DNA from: Candidatus Zixiibacteriota bacterium
GTDB taxonomy: Bacteria > Zixibacteria > MSB-5A5 > GN15 > PGXB01
Direction of reading: 5' to 3'
Length of the DNA: 64,000 nt
NCBI GenBank assembly: GCA_900498245.1
Contig: LS998015.1
Span: forward strand, 2,321,834 to 2,385,833
The notes under the pieces were generated by a model, which was not told the DNA's origin, did not search any database, and saw only the letters and a program-made list of their open reading frames with translations. Shown piece after piece: positions 1 through 7,835 of this stretch. A program made the position numbers and the translations under genes. Position 1 is the stretch's first letter. The number at the start of each line of letters is the position of its first letter.

Positions 1-802
1 GATTCGGAATTATGAAGTGCCGGCCCAGATCATAGTACAAATCGACATCGAAAGAATCGGTGATGGTGCGATTATTCAGGTCCGCCAGAAAACTGACATA
101 GGCCCTGGGAAGATCCAGGAGTTTGTCGCGGACCAGAAATATCTCCCGCTTATCGATACGAACGATTATGGAGCGCGATTTCAGATCCGGCAGGGTCGTC
201 GCATCGGCGATGACCCCGGTGAAATAGATGTCATTTTTCAGAATGTCAAAGATGACGTCGGCTATCTGCTGGTTATTGCCTATTTTCAAAAGGCGGCCGA
301 TAGTGTTGCCGTCGATAAAAGGAAACCGAAGAACCAGCGCATTACGAAGCGAGTCGGCCACGTTATCCAGGGCAGCCGGAGTCCGCCCGGCGTTCTTTTG
401 ACGCTGTTTCAGAAATCTCGCCGAGGAATCGACCGATGCCATAAATTGCGTGAAGCGCGCCAATATCGAATCGACTTTCTGACTGTCATATTCCAGAATA
501 ACCGGAATTGCCCCCGCCGCGGCGTCTTTTTCCTCTTTGATTTCGCCGGGGGTTTTGGCGACCGTTACCTGAAACGGGGCAATAATATCCTCAAAGGCGA
601 TTTCTCCTTTCCGGGGGAAATCGAGCGGGAAGAAAAGATTCTCGCCCGGATAGAGAAAGGCCACGAGGGTCGTCGCCAAAATCAGTATCGTAATTTTGAA
701 TATTTTGCTGCGAACGCCGGAAATTAGAGTCTGACGAGTCTCGGCCTTGACCTTTAGAATCCGTTTGAAAAATCTTTTCAGCCTTAAAAGGGCCCGATAC
801 AT
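1..802 (-). CDS. PgpH-like 7TM-HD phosphohydrolase, N-terminal part (cut by window edge)
   Basis: The frame opens with ATG at 802 and stays open to base 1, so 267 residues of the N-terminus are visible. There is one membrane segment at about residues 34-51. A periplasmic-type region follows, with the motif EDIIAPF at 71-77 and long polar helices. This matches the extracellular domain that precedes the seven membrane helices and the HD catalytic domain in the PgpH (c-di-AMP phosphodiesterase) family. The catalytic domain lies outside the window, so activity is inferred from family and place. The gene starts 21 bases after phoH ends, the usual phoH-HD hydrolase-ybeY order in many bacteria. A plus-strand frame over the same bases is only its shadow. 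Confidence 0.8.
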   Translation of the reverse strand, partial: MYRALLRLKRFFKRILKVKAETRQTLISGVRSKIFKITILILATTLVAFLYPGENLFFPLDFPRKGEIAFEDIIAPFQVTVAKTPGEIKEEKDAAAGAIPVILEYDSQKVDSILARFTQFMASVDSSARFLKQRQKNAGRTPAALDNVADSLRNALVLRFPFIDGNTIGRLLKIGNNQQIADVIFDILKNDIYFTGVIADATTLPDLKSRSIIVRIDKREIFLVRDKLLDLPRAYVSFLADLNNRTITDSFDVDLYYDLGRHFIIPN

Positions 803-823
803 AGAGGGAAGACGCCGCTTCCC

Positions 824-1804
824 TTACTCCTTTCGTCTGCTTTTCTCATACCGCTCATAGGCGCGGATTATTTTCTGCACCAGCGGATGCCTTACTACAT
901 CCTTATCGGAAAGATATACAAATTTTATTCCCTCGATGCCACTCAAAATGCGCTGAATGACAACCAGCCCGGAATTCCGTTTGTCCGTCAAGTCGATCTG
1001 GGTGATGTCCCCGGTGATAATCGCCCGCGATCCCTCGCCGATTCTGGTCAGAAACATTTTCATCTGCGCCGGGGTCGTGTTTTGGGCTTCATCGAGAATG
1101 ACGAAGGTATTATTGAGCGTCCGGCCCCGCATGAAAGCCAGAGGCAGAATTTCGATTATTCCCAGTTCCGTCAATTTTTTTATTTTTTCTGCCGCCATCA
1201 TTTCGTGCAGGGCATCATACACCGGCCGCAGATAGGGATCGACTTTGGCCCGGATATCCCCCGGCAGAAAGCCGAGCGATTCGCCCGCTTCAACCGCCGG
1301 TCGCGCCAGCACCAGCCGGTTGACCTTGCGATTTTTAAGCGCCGCGACCGCTTCGCCGACCGCGAGATACGTTTTTCCGGTACCGGCCGGGCCGATCGAA
1401 AAGACAATATCATTCTCGGCGATAGCATCGAGATATACTTTCTGCCCGACCGTTTTCGGCCGTATCGCTCTTTTGGGAAGCGGCCCGCCGTTCGGTTCTC
1501 CGATCAATTCCGCCGGTCCGTGGTTCCCTTCTTTTACCAGCTCAGCGGCGTAATTCAAGTACTGCTCGGTGATGAACGCACCTTGTCCGAGACGAGCGAT
1601 AAGGTCCCGAAATAGTTCGGCGACCTGCTCGACTTCATCTGGCCGGCCCTCAATGATAATGCGGTCACCCCGGGCGACAATCGAAGGGGCAAAGGCCTTT
1701 TCTATCATCCGGAGAAAGATATCGTTCTGCCCGAAAAGGAGCCGCGGGTCCAGGCCCTCGATACTAATGCTTTTGGAAATTTTTTCTTCTAAATTGGTGC
1801 TCAT
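824..1804 (-). CDS. phoH: PhoH family ATPase
   Basis: A 326-residue protein of normal PhoH length. An N-terminal KH-like segment spans roughly residues 10-90. The P-loop GPAGTGKT is at 138-145 and a Walker B FVILDEAQN at 233-241, followed by the TGDITQIDL stretch typical of the family. PhoH proteins are cytoplasmic P-loop ATPases related to the ATPase half of superfamily 1 helicases and are linked to RNA metabolism. The exact substrate is not known from sequence. It sits between aspS (15-base gap) and a PgpH-like gene, probably in one transcript with both. Confidence 0.95.
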   Translation of the reverse strand: MSTNLEEKISKSISIEGLDPRLLFGQNDIFLRMIEKAFAPSIVARGDRIIIEGRPDEVEQVAELFRDLIARLGQGAFITEQYLNYAAELVKEGNHGPAELIGEPNGGPLPKRAIRPKTVGQKVYLDAIAENDIVFSIGPAGTGKTYLAVGEAVAALKNRKVNRLVLARPAVEAGESLGFLPGDIRAKVDPYLRPVYDALHEMMAAEKIKKLTELGIIEILPLAFMRGRTLNNTFVILDEAQNTTPAQMKMFLTRIGEGSRAIITGDITQIDLTDKRNSGLVVIQRILSGIEGIKFVYLSDKDVVRHPLVQKIIRAYERYEKSRRKE

Positions 1805-1818
1805 GCTTCAATCAAAAT

Positions 1819-3645
1819 CTACGATATCTTTTCATCCGGCCGTAAACCTAATTCATGCCATTGTTCCGGGTCGATCTCCGACGGCGCTCCGTCCATAAGC
1901 GACTGCGCCGAGGCGGTCTTGGGAAAGGCGATGACATCCCGGATACTCTCCGAGCCGGTCATGAGCGCCACAATACGATCCAGCCCGGCCGCGACACCGC
2001 CGTGCGGCGGCGCACCATACTCCAGCGCCCGAAGCAAAAATCCGAACATCTTCTCCGCCCGCTCATCCGAGATTCCCAGAATATTCAATACTTGCTTCTG
2101 CAATTCGCGGCGGTTTATCCGAATGCTTCCCGAAGCCAGTTCCGTCCCGTTCAGAACCAGATCATACTGCTCGGCGCGGATTTTGCGGAGCGGATGATCC
2201 GGATGACTTAAGGGGATTTCGGCGCTTTTGGCCTCATCAAAATATGGAAGATCCTCGGTCACCGGATTCGAAACGATGTTATGCATCGCATCCAGGCGTT
2301 TCATCTCTTCGTTGTACTCAAACAGCGGGAATCTTGTCACCCAGAGAAACTTCCACGCCCCGGTATCGATCAATTGATGGCTCCGCCCGAGATGAAGACG
2401 CAACTGGCCCAGTATCGCCTCGGCTTTCAGGCGCGGCGCCGAGATGATAAAGACGGCGTCACCCTTCTCCGCACCGGCGGCCCGACAAATCTTATCTTTT
2501 ATATCTTCCCCGATAAATTTCAAAATCGGCGATTTGTCCCCGTCCTTTTGTTTGAGTATGTACGCCAGCCCCCCGGCCCCGAGATTTTTGGCCGTCTCCG
2601 TAAGAGAGTCGATCTGGCTTCGCGAGTACTCCCCTCCCCCTTTGAGACAAATCGCTTTGACCACTCCGCCATTATTGATGGTATCGGTGAACACTTTAAA
2701 TCCGCAATTCCGCACGGTTTCGGTCAGGTCGATTATTTCCATTCCGAAGCGGAGATCCGGTTTATCGATTCCCCAGCGGTTCATGACCTCGGCATATTCG
2801 TACTGCGGAAAGGGAGTCGTAATATCGACACCAAGGACGGTCTTAAACAAATGCTTCATCATCCCTTCGGCCAGCGCGAAAACGTCATCCTTGGTGACAA
2901 ACGACATTTCCAAATCGATCTGTGTGTGTTCCGGCTGACGGTCGGCGCGGAGATCTTCGTCACGCAGACAGCGGGCCAGTTGGAAATAGCGGTCAAACCC
3001 GGAAATCATCAGAATCTGCTTGAGTAACTGCGGCGACTGCGGGAGAGCGTAAAACCGTCCTTTCTGCACCCGGCTCGGGACCACGTAATCGCGGGCCCCT
3101 TCGGGAGTGGAACGAATCAGAAGCGGCGTCTCGATTTCATAGAACCCCTGCGATGACAGGTAATTGCGCACCGCCAGAGCCGCTTCGTGCCGCACCCGGA
3201 TTTTTTCCTGAAGCGGTTTGCGACGGAGGTCGAGATAGCGGTACTCCAGCCGAAGCACCTCGGCGGCGTTCGGATTATCTTCGATCTCGAACGGCGGCGT
3301 TTTCGACTCGGCCAGGATATGAAAATCATCGGCGGCGATTTCTATCTCACCGGTGGCAAGATTTTTATTTTCGGTTCCGGCCGGGCGCGTCCGCACTTGG
3401 CCCCGGGCCGCGACCACAAACTCGGTGCGGGCCAAAGCGGCCCGCTCGAAAATCTCGGGGGTCACGGTTTCCGGGTTAAAGACCACCTGAGTGATCCCGT
3501 AGCGGTCGCGCAAATCGAGAAAAAGCAAACCACCGAGATTTCGGTAAGATTGGACCCAGCCGTTGAGGGTGACCGTGTTACCGACATTTTTGGTGGTCAA
3601 TTCGCCGCAGGTGTGGGTTCTTTTGAGGTTCTCGAATGACGGCAA
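1819..3645 (-). CDS. aspS: aspartate--tRNA ligase
   Basis: A 608-residue class II aminoacyl-tRNA synthetase of the bacterial type. The anticodon-binding OB fold covers about residues 1-110. Motif 2 with CLRDEDLRADR and HTQIDLEMSF is at about 226-249. A GAD-type insertion spans about 300-420, and the motif 3 region GLDRIVAL is near the C-terminus. It charges tRNA with aspartate in the cytoplasm. Whether it also charges tRNA-Asn cannot be told here. The start is a TTG at 3645, preceded by GGAG at a spacing of five, so the ribosome-binding site supports the rare codon. It is the first gene of the leftward aspS-phoH-HD hydrolase group. Confidence 0.97.
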   Translation of the reverse strand: MPSFENLKRTHTCGELTTKNVGNTVTLNGWVQSYRNLGGLLFLDLRDRYGITQVVFNPETVTPEIFERAALARTEFVVAARGQVRTRPAGTENKNLATGEIEIAADDFHILAESKTPPFEIEDNPNAAEVLRLEYRYLDLRRKPLQEKIRVRHEAALAVRNYLSSQGFYEIETPLLIRSTPEGARDYVVPSRVQKGRFYALPQSPQLLKQILMISGFDRYFQLARCLRDEDLRADRQPEHTQIDLEMSFVTKDDVFALAEGMMKHLFKTVLGVDITTPFPQYEYAEVMNRWGIDKPDLRFGMEIIDLTETVRNCGFKVFTDTINNGGVVKAICLKGGGEYSRSQIDSLTETAKNLGAGGLAYILKQKDGDKSPILKFIGEDIKDKICRAAGAEKGDAVFIISAPRLKAEAILGQLRLHLGRSHQLIDTGAWKFLWVTRFPLFEYNEEMKRLDAMHNIVSNPVTEDLPYFDEAKSAEIPLSHPDHPLRKIRAEQYDLVLNGTELASGSIRINRRELQKQVLNILGISDERAEKMFGFLLRALEYGAPPHGGVAAGLDRIVALMTGSESIRDVIAFPKTASAQSLMDGAPSEIDPEQWHELGLRPDEKIS

Positions 3646-3819
3646 TAGTTCTCCAATAACTTTATATCATTTATATATTTAATTCGGCACAAAACGATCA
3701 ATTTTCACATGGGTGATATTGTCATAGCGCTCGAAAGTAAATAATTCGCCGGCGATTGTCAATAGGAACAATACGGCGCAAAACCTGTTATCGTCAATGA
3801 AGATACGGCGACAAACCGC

Positions 3820-3847
3820 TTGACAAATGCGGACAGGTCTATATAAT
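3820..3847 (+). promoter_or_regulatory. sigma-70-type promoter for the EIIA-Ntr-like gene
   Basis: A perfect -35 TTGACA (3820-3825) and a perfect -10 TATAAT (3842-3847) are separated by 16 bases. Transcription would start near 3854, about 33 bases before the ATG at 3887. The promoter overlaps the longer possible reading-frame start at 3827, so that start must be wrong. Confidence 0.8.
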
Positions 3848-3886
3848 CAATTCAGGTTTATAGGCTTGCCGCCGATAGAAAAGATT

Positions 3887-4387
3887 ATGAATATTGCGCG
3901 ATTCCTAAAAGAGGACATGATTGTCCTCGACCTTCAGGTGGAGCAGGAACCGCCCCCCGAGGAGAACAACTCCAGTAAATGGCGGGAGCGGAACAAGGAG
4001 AGAATTCTGTCCGAACTGGTGACTATTCTTGACAAGAGCGGACGGACCGGCAATAACTGCAAACTGCTCACCGATTTCATCAACCGCGAGCGCAAGGCCA
4101 CCACCGCCATCGGGCACGGCATCGCCGTCCCGCATATCCGGACGATGCAGGCCAAGGAATTCTTGATAGGGGTGGCGCGCTCCAGCGAGGGGTACTATTT
4201 CGACGCCCCCGATAACGAACCGGTACATCTTTTCTTCATCATGGCGGCTCCGCCATACGATGACAGTTTCTATCTCAAAATCTTCAAGGGTTTGGCCGAA
4301 AACCTGCAGTACGAGTCATTTCGGCAGGAACTGCTGGACGCCAAACAACCCTACGATATCATCCGGGCCTTCAAGAATATGGAATAG
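3887..4387 (+). CDS. ptsN: PTS EIIA-Ntr-like (fructose/mannitol EIIA domain) protein
   Basis: A 166-residue protein when started at ATG 3887. An upstream in-frame ATG at 3827 lies between the -35 and -10 boxes of the promoter and cannot be transcribed from it. The EIIA type 2 domain covers about residues 40-160. It has the phospho-acceptor region GHGIAVPHIR, where the histidine of VPH (residue 83) is the expected phosphorylation site. EIIA-Ntr proteins take phosphate from NPr/EI and usually act as regulators, not sugar transporters. No other PTS gene lies in the window. An unusual acidic, proline-rich stretch (about residues 18-32) precedes the domain. It ends one base before the convergent PEBP gene, with no terminator between them. 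Confidence 0.82.
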   Translation: MNIARFLKEDMIVLDLQVEQEPPPEENNSSKWRERNKERILSELVTILDKSGRTGNNCKLLTDFINRERKATTAIGHGIAVPHIRTMQAKEFLIGVARSSEGYYFDAPDNEPVHLFFIMAAPPYDDSFYLKIFKGLAENLQYESFRQELLDAKQPYDIIRAFKNME

Positions 4388-4388
4388 A

Positions 4389-4997
4389 CTATTTCCGCTG
4401 ATAGGTTCCCAGGAGTGATGCTTCCGCCAGAACGTGATCTTTCATCCGCTCCAACAGAATTTTCTTCGTAATCCCGCTTTTGATTTCCTCGATGGTAAAA
4501 TCAAATTTGGTATCAAGGGCATAAACCTTGAAATAATACCGGTGCGGTTTCCCTTTTGGAGGGCACGGCCCGCCGTAACCATAACGGCCAAAATCATTCC
4601 TGCCGTGCTGAAGGGCGAATTCCTGGCCCTTAATTTTTACAATCGACGATACCGCCCGCGTGATCCCCTCCGGAAGCATTCTGGCTTCGAGCGGAATGTT
4701 ATATATTATCCAGTGGACAAAATCACCCGAGGGCGCGTCGGGGTCGTCGCAGATAAGAGTCAGACTTTTGGCTTCTTTGGGGACATTGAGAATATTGAGA
4801 GCCGGTGACAGATCCTGTCCGTCGCAGGTGAATTTCGCCGGAATCGCCTCCCCCTCCTTGAAATCGGGGCAATAGACTTCCATTTTCACCTCGCTTTTTT
4901 TCATACTGGAGTCGGCCGGCGGCTGTTGCGCGGATACAAGAAAAGCGACCATCATCAGGGCCAGCCCGGCCATCACTATCGATAAGGCAATTTTCAT
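4389..4997 (-). CDS. secreted YbhB/YbcL-type PEBP (Raf kinase inhibitor-like) protein
   Basis: A 202-residue protein with a Sec signal peptide (MKIALSIVMAGLAL..., cleavage after about residue 24). It carries the PEBP signatures DPDAPSGDFVHW and YGGPCPPKGKPHRY. Bacterial YbhB/YbcL proteins share a ligand-binding pocket, but their physiological ligand is unknown. ATG 4997 was chosen over longer options because GGAGG lies seven bases upstream. A start at 5051 would overlap the preceding gene. It lies 29 bases after the cysteine-rich gene and is probably co-transcribed with it. Confidence 0.9.
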   Translation of the reverse strand: MKIALSIVMAGLALMMVAFLVSAQQPPADSSMKKSEVKMEVYCPDFKEGEAIPAKFTCDGQDLSPALNILNVPKEAKSLTLICDDPDAPSGDFVHWIIYNIPLEARMLPEGITRAVSSIVKIKGQEFALQHGRNDFGRYGYGGPCPPKGKPHRYYFKVYALDTKFDFTIEEIKSGITKKILLERMKDHVLAEASLLGTYQRK

Positions 4998-5026
4998 CAT
5001 CTTTCCTCCATAACAAACTTTCCCTG

Positions 5027-5446
5027 TTACAATTTCACCCGGAACCGGCAAATATCATCCCCCTGCTTGATTGCTTTCTCCAGTATCACGGTTACCGGTT
5101 TCTCCAGCGATTTTTCAAACAACTCCTTCACCCAACCCCGGGAGCAGTGGCAAAACGATTTCGACAATTTCCCTTCATAACTTTTCATCATCGGGCAGTA
5201 ACATTGATTATACACCACAAAGATATTTTTGCCGTCAAGTTTCAGATGGCTCCAGATTTTGGCCAGTTTTTTCAGAAATTCTTCATTGGAGCCGGATTTT
5301 TCTTTTAGTTTTTTCGCTTTTTTTACAAACGCCGGTGAGATGCAGGTCCGGCCGCAATTTTCCAGAATTGTGATTTTGGCTTTGGCATCGACCATATCTT
5401 CGAGCCCATCGACAACAGTCCCGATCCATTTCTGCAGATGACTCAT
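5027..5446 (-). CDS. conserved cysteine-rich protein, possibly V4R/metal-binding-like
   Basis: A 139-residue cytoplasmic protein with no signal peptide. Cysteines come in spaced sets: CGRTC at about residues 31-35, QCYC around 103-106, CHC around 119-121, and a C-terminal GDDICRFRV. Charged helices lie between them. The end motif (GD..C.F.V) recalls the C-terminus of V4R/hydrolase-like small-molecule or metal-binding domains. No family assignment is certain. The cysteine spacing suggests metal or Fe-S binding. It is directly upstream of the secreted PEBP gene on the same strand. Confidence 0.7.
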   Translation of the reverse strand: MSHLQKWIGTVVDGLEDMVDAKAKITILENCGRTCISPAFVKKAKKLKEKSGSNEEFLKKLAKIWSHLKLDGKNIFVVYNQCYCPMMKSYEGKLSKSFCHCSRGWVKELFEKSLEKPVTVILEKAIKQGDDICRFRVKL

Positions 5447-5474
5447 ATTTCACACTCCGATATTATTCAAATTC

Positions 5475-5508
5475 TTTCCCTCGCGCCGTCAGGAGTCCCT
5501 CCTGACAG
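5475..5508. repeat. hairpin repeat, family 1 copy A
   Basis: A 34-base element containing a perfect 8-base stem, GTCAGGAG / CTCCTGAC, with a 3-base loop at 5496-5498. A copy differing at one loop base lies at 6230-6263. Both are intergenic and share the flanking text TTTCCCTCGCGCC. Confidence 0.75.
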
Positions 5509-5540
5509 TTTTAGTTTGTCGGAACCACCGGGGTTTCGAA

Positions 5541-6050
5541 TTACTTTTTGCGCAACTCCTTCTTAATCACCCTCTGCATCGCCAGCAAGATTGTGGTATC
5601 ATGCTCGTCGTGGTACGGCTTAATATCAAGATTGGGCGGGATACGGGTCAGACGTTCATCGCCGACAACCTTGATATATTTCTGCATGAACCGATCATAT
5701 TCCCGCCAGGCCACACCGGCGGCCCGCACCGCTGCTTCCTCGGCCCGAAGCGCGATCTGGTGGGCATGCTGATAAACCAGCCCCAGTTCGTCAATGAGCG
5801 ACTTTTCCACCGCCTCGTGCAAAATCAGATACGGATCGACATAAATCCGCCTGCCCCGTGTCTCAAACGATTTCGGCAGATGGCGGTCGATATAGATAGT
5901 TTTGGCGTCGCGGCTGTACCCGGCCAGATACGGAATATCCCAGGTCCGATCGAGTCTGACATCTTTTAAGATATTGCTGACAGCATTTTTAAGCATCGCC
6001 GCCGAAACGAGAGTATCATCTTTTGGTATTCGTCCCTTTTTCCGTGGCAT
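5541..6050 (-). CDS. conserved hypothetical protein with HEAxE motif
   Basis: A 169-residue soluble protein with no signal peptide. The N-terminus is basic (PRKKGR). A central ILHEAVEKSL (HE..E) is followed by a histidine-rich helix with YQHAHQIALRAEEAA and WREYDRF. The HE..E plus downstream His/Glu pattern resembles a zinc-binding or metalloprotease-like helix, but no full protease signature is present. Similar uncharacterised proteins exist in other bacteria; I do not know a function. It is flanked on both sides by copies of hairpin repeat family 1, which suggests an accessory gene. Confidence 0.65.
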   Translation of the reverse strand: MPRKKGRIPKDDTLVSAAMLKNAVSNILKDVRLDRTWDIPYLAGYSRDAKTIYIDRHLPKSFETRGRRIYVDPYLILHEAVEKSLIDELGLVYQHAHQIALRAEEAAVRAAGVAWREYDRFMQKYIKVVGDERLTRIPPNLDIKPYHDEHDTTILLAMQRVIKKELRKK

Positions 6051-6082
6051 ATTTTCCCCTGAATTTATGAATTGTCAGCACT

Positions 6083-6138
6083 CCTTGTAGGGCAACCCTT
6101 GTAGGGCAGAACCCCAGACGAAGTCTTGCGGTTCTGCC
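6083..6138. repeat. short tandem motif and long hairpin
   Basis: CCTTGTAGGGCA occurs twice (6083-6094 and 6097-6108). The second copy runs into an imperfect hairpin at 6105-6138 with a 9-base outer stem GGCAGAACC / GGTTCTGCC and an inner AGAC-GAA-GTCT stem. It is part of the repeat cluster at 6083-6263. The small minus-strand frame across it is not a gene. Confidence 0.6.
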
Positions 6139-6148
6139 ATTTTTCCGT

Positions 6149-6176
6149 GCGCGGCAGACTTCAGTCTGCCCGTCCA
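6149..6176. repeat. covarying hairpin repeat, family 2 copy A
   Basis: GCGCGGCAG, then a stem made by AGACT and AGTCT, then CTGCCCGTCCA. The copy at 7095-7123 keeps the outer text but has a different, still complementary, inner stem. Confidence 0.7.
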
Positions 6177-6185
6177 CTCCTATAT

Positions 6186-6211
6186 TGTCATTCCGGCGAA
6201 GGCCGGAATCC
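6186..6211. repeat. REP-like palindrome, family 3 copy A
   Basis: TGTCATTCCGG followed by the palindromic CGAAGGCCGGAATCC. Elements of this form are common dispersed intergenic repeats in many bacteria. A related copy on the opposite strand lies at 7660-7686. Confidence 0.7.
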
Positions 6212-6229
6212 ACTCTTGCAAGCCGTCCC

Positions 6230-6263
6230 TTTCCCTCGCGCCGTCAGGAGTCTCTCCTGACAG
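6230..6263. repeat. hairpin repeat, family 1 copy B
   Basis: Same as the element at 5475-5508 with one loop base changed (TCT for TCC). The 8-base stem is intact. Six A follow it on the plus strand, so on the minus strand a T-run precedes the stem; it is not a clear terminator for either direction. Confidence 0.75.
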
Positions 6264-6269
6264 AAAAAA

Positions 6270-7007
6270 CTATTTATCCTTCCAGTAGGCTTCTGCCTCT
6301 TTCATCAAGAAAGATTCCTTTCCGCAATCTTTGAACTTATTCTCATCTGCAATATATTTATAGACTGAATATTCAGTTGTATCTACCGGGGGCATATTTT
6401 TATCGAAACTTTCACCCCAGGTATGAACCCGAACCAGTATTTCCTTGATTTTGTCACCATCAAGGTCTTCAAAAATTACTGAATCTTCAACCGCCTTGTC
6501 ATACGAAAAAAATTCCAGATTGGCCAAAGGTTCACCCTTCTTCCCAAATTCGGCCAATATCTCATTCCAAATTGTAAACCCATGGGAATAACTGACTGAA
6601 TAAAATATAAGAAGCTTTCCGGGGATAATATCATCGAGTAATTTTATGCCGTATAGAGCATTATGAAAAATTACGGGTGGCGTATCAAAATTATTAAAAA
6701 TCAACGTAATCCAGCGGTTTCCCCCTCCGGCCATATCTACCTCAAGATAGGTTGCCTTAACAATCGTATAAGCAATGGAATCATGAGTGTATCGAATAAC
6801 TTCGCGTATTACAATTGTATCATTGGAACGATCAAAACGGGAATCTTTGAGAAAAACCATTCTGGTATTGATGACAGTGGAATCTGACCTTATTATTGAT
6901 CTGACCCGCGATTCCTGATCTGGCGTAAGAGCGATTGCATTTGCAGAGTCAATTTTGGTTAAAAACAGAATAATGAAAAATAATGGAGAATATTTTATAT
7001 ATTTCAT
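6270..7007 (-). CDS. hypothetical secreted protein, AT-rich
   Basis: A 245-residue protein starting MKYIKYSPLFFIILFL with a signal peptide ending around SANA. ATG 7007 was chosen because GAGAGG lies ten bases upstream and the signal peptide begins there. The longer start at 7046 adds a charged leader. The mature part ends in an FEDLDGDKIKEILVRVHTW stretch that recalls FG-GAP/VCBS-type or eukaryotic-like propeller repeats. No domain is certain. Base composition is visibly more AT-rich than the flanking core genes and it sits inside the repeat cluster, so it may be a recent arrival or fast-evolving. Function unknown. Confidence 0.7.
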   Translation of the reverse strand: MKYIKYSPLFFIILFLTKIDSANAIALTPDQESRVRSIIRSDSTVINTRMVFLKDSRFDRSNDTIVIREVIRYTHDSIAYTIVKATYLEVDMAGGGNRWITLIFNNFDTPPVIFHNALYGIKLLDDIIPGKLLIFYSVSYSHGFTIWNEILAEFGKKGEPLANLEFFSYDKAVEDSVIFEDLDGDKIKEILVRVHTWGESFDKNMPPVDTTEYSVYKYIADENKFKDCGKESFLMKEAEAYWKDK

Positions 7008-7094
7008 ATATTGAAACCCTCTCTTAAAAAACCGATCTTCGTCCATTATATTCTAGTTAATGAAGCCGCCATCCCAATTCAGAAAAAATTTCAT

Positions 7095-7123
7095 GCGCGG
7101 CAGGTATCCTACCTGCCCGTCCA
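7095..7123. repeat. covarying hairpin repeat, family 2 copy B
   Basis: GCGCGGCAG, then a stem made by GGTA and TACC around TCC, then CTGCCCGTCCA. Compared with 6149-6176 both arms have changed together so that pairing is kept. Confidence 0.7.
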
Positions 7124-7344
7124 TACATCTCAAGCAACTTCTCAGCATAAAATTCCCCGCCCATGATAATTATCTTACTTCTTCCAATAAAATCGGCGTA
7201 TCTGCCAAATGCAATATTTTTTATTCCCAGCCGGTATATCCGCCCACCACTATCATTTATGCACCGCATTCTCCCATTCATACAATTTCGATATCTATTC
7301 GATGTGGTTTCCCCGCCCTTCTATTGGTAGAGAAAGGTGGTACT

Positions 7345-7617
7345 ATGGCAAATGACGAAAATCTATTCGCTCCACTGAAGAAACAAAAATCTCCGGCATC
7401 ATTGCCCTGTCGGGCTATCCGCGTCTATTCCCCATTTATTAATAAGGATCAAGCCGATCACCATCATCCTGCCAATGCCCGTTTGCTCCAAAAATCCCTG
7501 CAAATACACTCTAAATATTCCCGTAAGCCAAAGACTACCAGAAAGATGACGAAAAAGTATCAAAAAATGGGGCCCCCTTTTGTATCAGAAAAACAAACCG
7601 AAAGCCGCAAATCGTGA
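7345..7617 (+). CDS. possible small basic protein (weak)
   Basis: A 90-residue frame starting at ATG 7345 with AAAGGTGG five bases upstream. The product is very basic and low in complexity at its C-terminus (KYSRKPKTTRKMTKKYQK) and resembles nothing I recognise. It lies in an otherwise gene-free stretch of about 790 bases (7047-7835) beside dispersed repeats. It could be a decayed gene or chance. I list it only because of the ribosome-binding site. Confidence 0.22.
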   Translation: MANDENLFAPLKKQKSPASLPCRAIRVYSPFINKDQADHHHPANARLLQKSLQIHSKYSRKPKTTRKMTKKYQKMGPPFVSEKQTESRKS

Positions 7618-7659
7618 ATTCCTTGCCGAACAACATGATAGCCAAAAACCCATCCCTCC

Positions 7660-7686
7660 GGATCCCGGGTTGGGCCCGGAATGACA
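7660..7686. repeat. REP-like palindrome, family 3 copy B
   Basis: On the minus strand it reads TGTCATTCCGGGCCCAACCC then GGGATCC. It shares the TGTCATTCCGG head and palindromic body with 6186-6211. The region 7124-7835 holds nothing else I can support apart from the weak frame at 7345. Confidence 0.6.
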
Positions 7687-7835
7687 TCGACAGGCGAATC
7701 GGCAGATTCAGACATTTATCACTTATGAGACGGATGGATAAAAAAGGGCGAGCGAAAGGCCCGCCCCAGCAGGGAATTTCGATCTACAAAAATGCAAAAC
7801 TATGCCCGCTATCCATTGCAGGCGCAATTATATCG

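Noticed and set aside
17-727. Plus-strand frame of 236 residues
   Set aside because: It is the shadow of the PgpH-like gene on the minus strand (1-802), which reads as a coherent family member.
6016-6213. Minus-strand frame containing MDSGLRRNDN
   Set aside because: It is a translation of the REP-like repeats; this peptide is a well-known artefact of such elements.
7057-7281. Minus-strand frame of 74 residues
   Set aside because: It covers hairpin repeat family 2 copy B and has no ribosome site or known motif.
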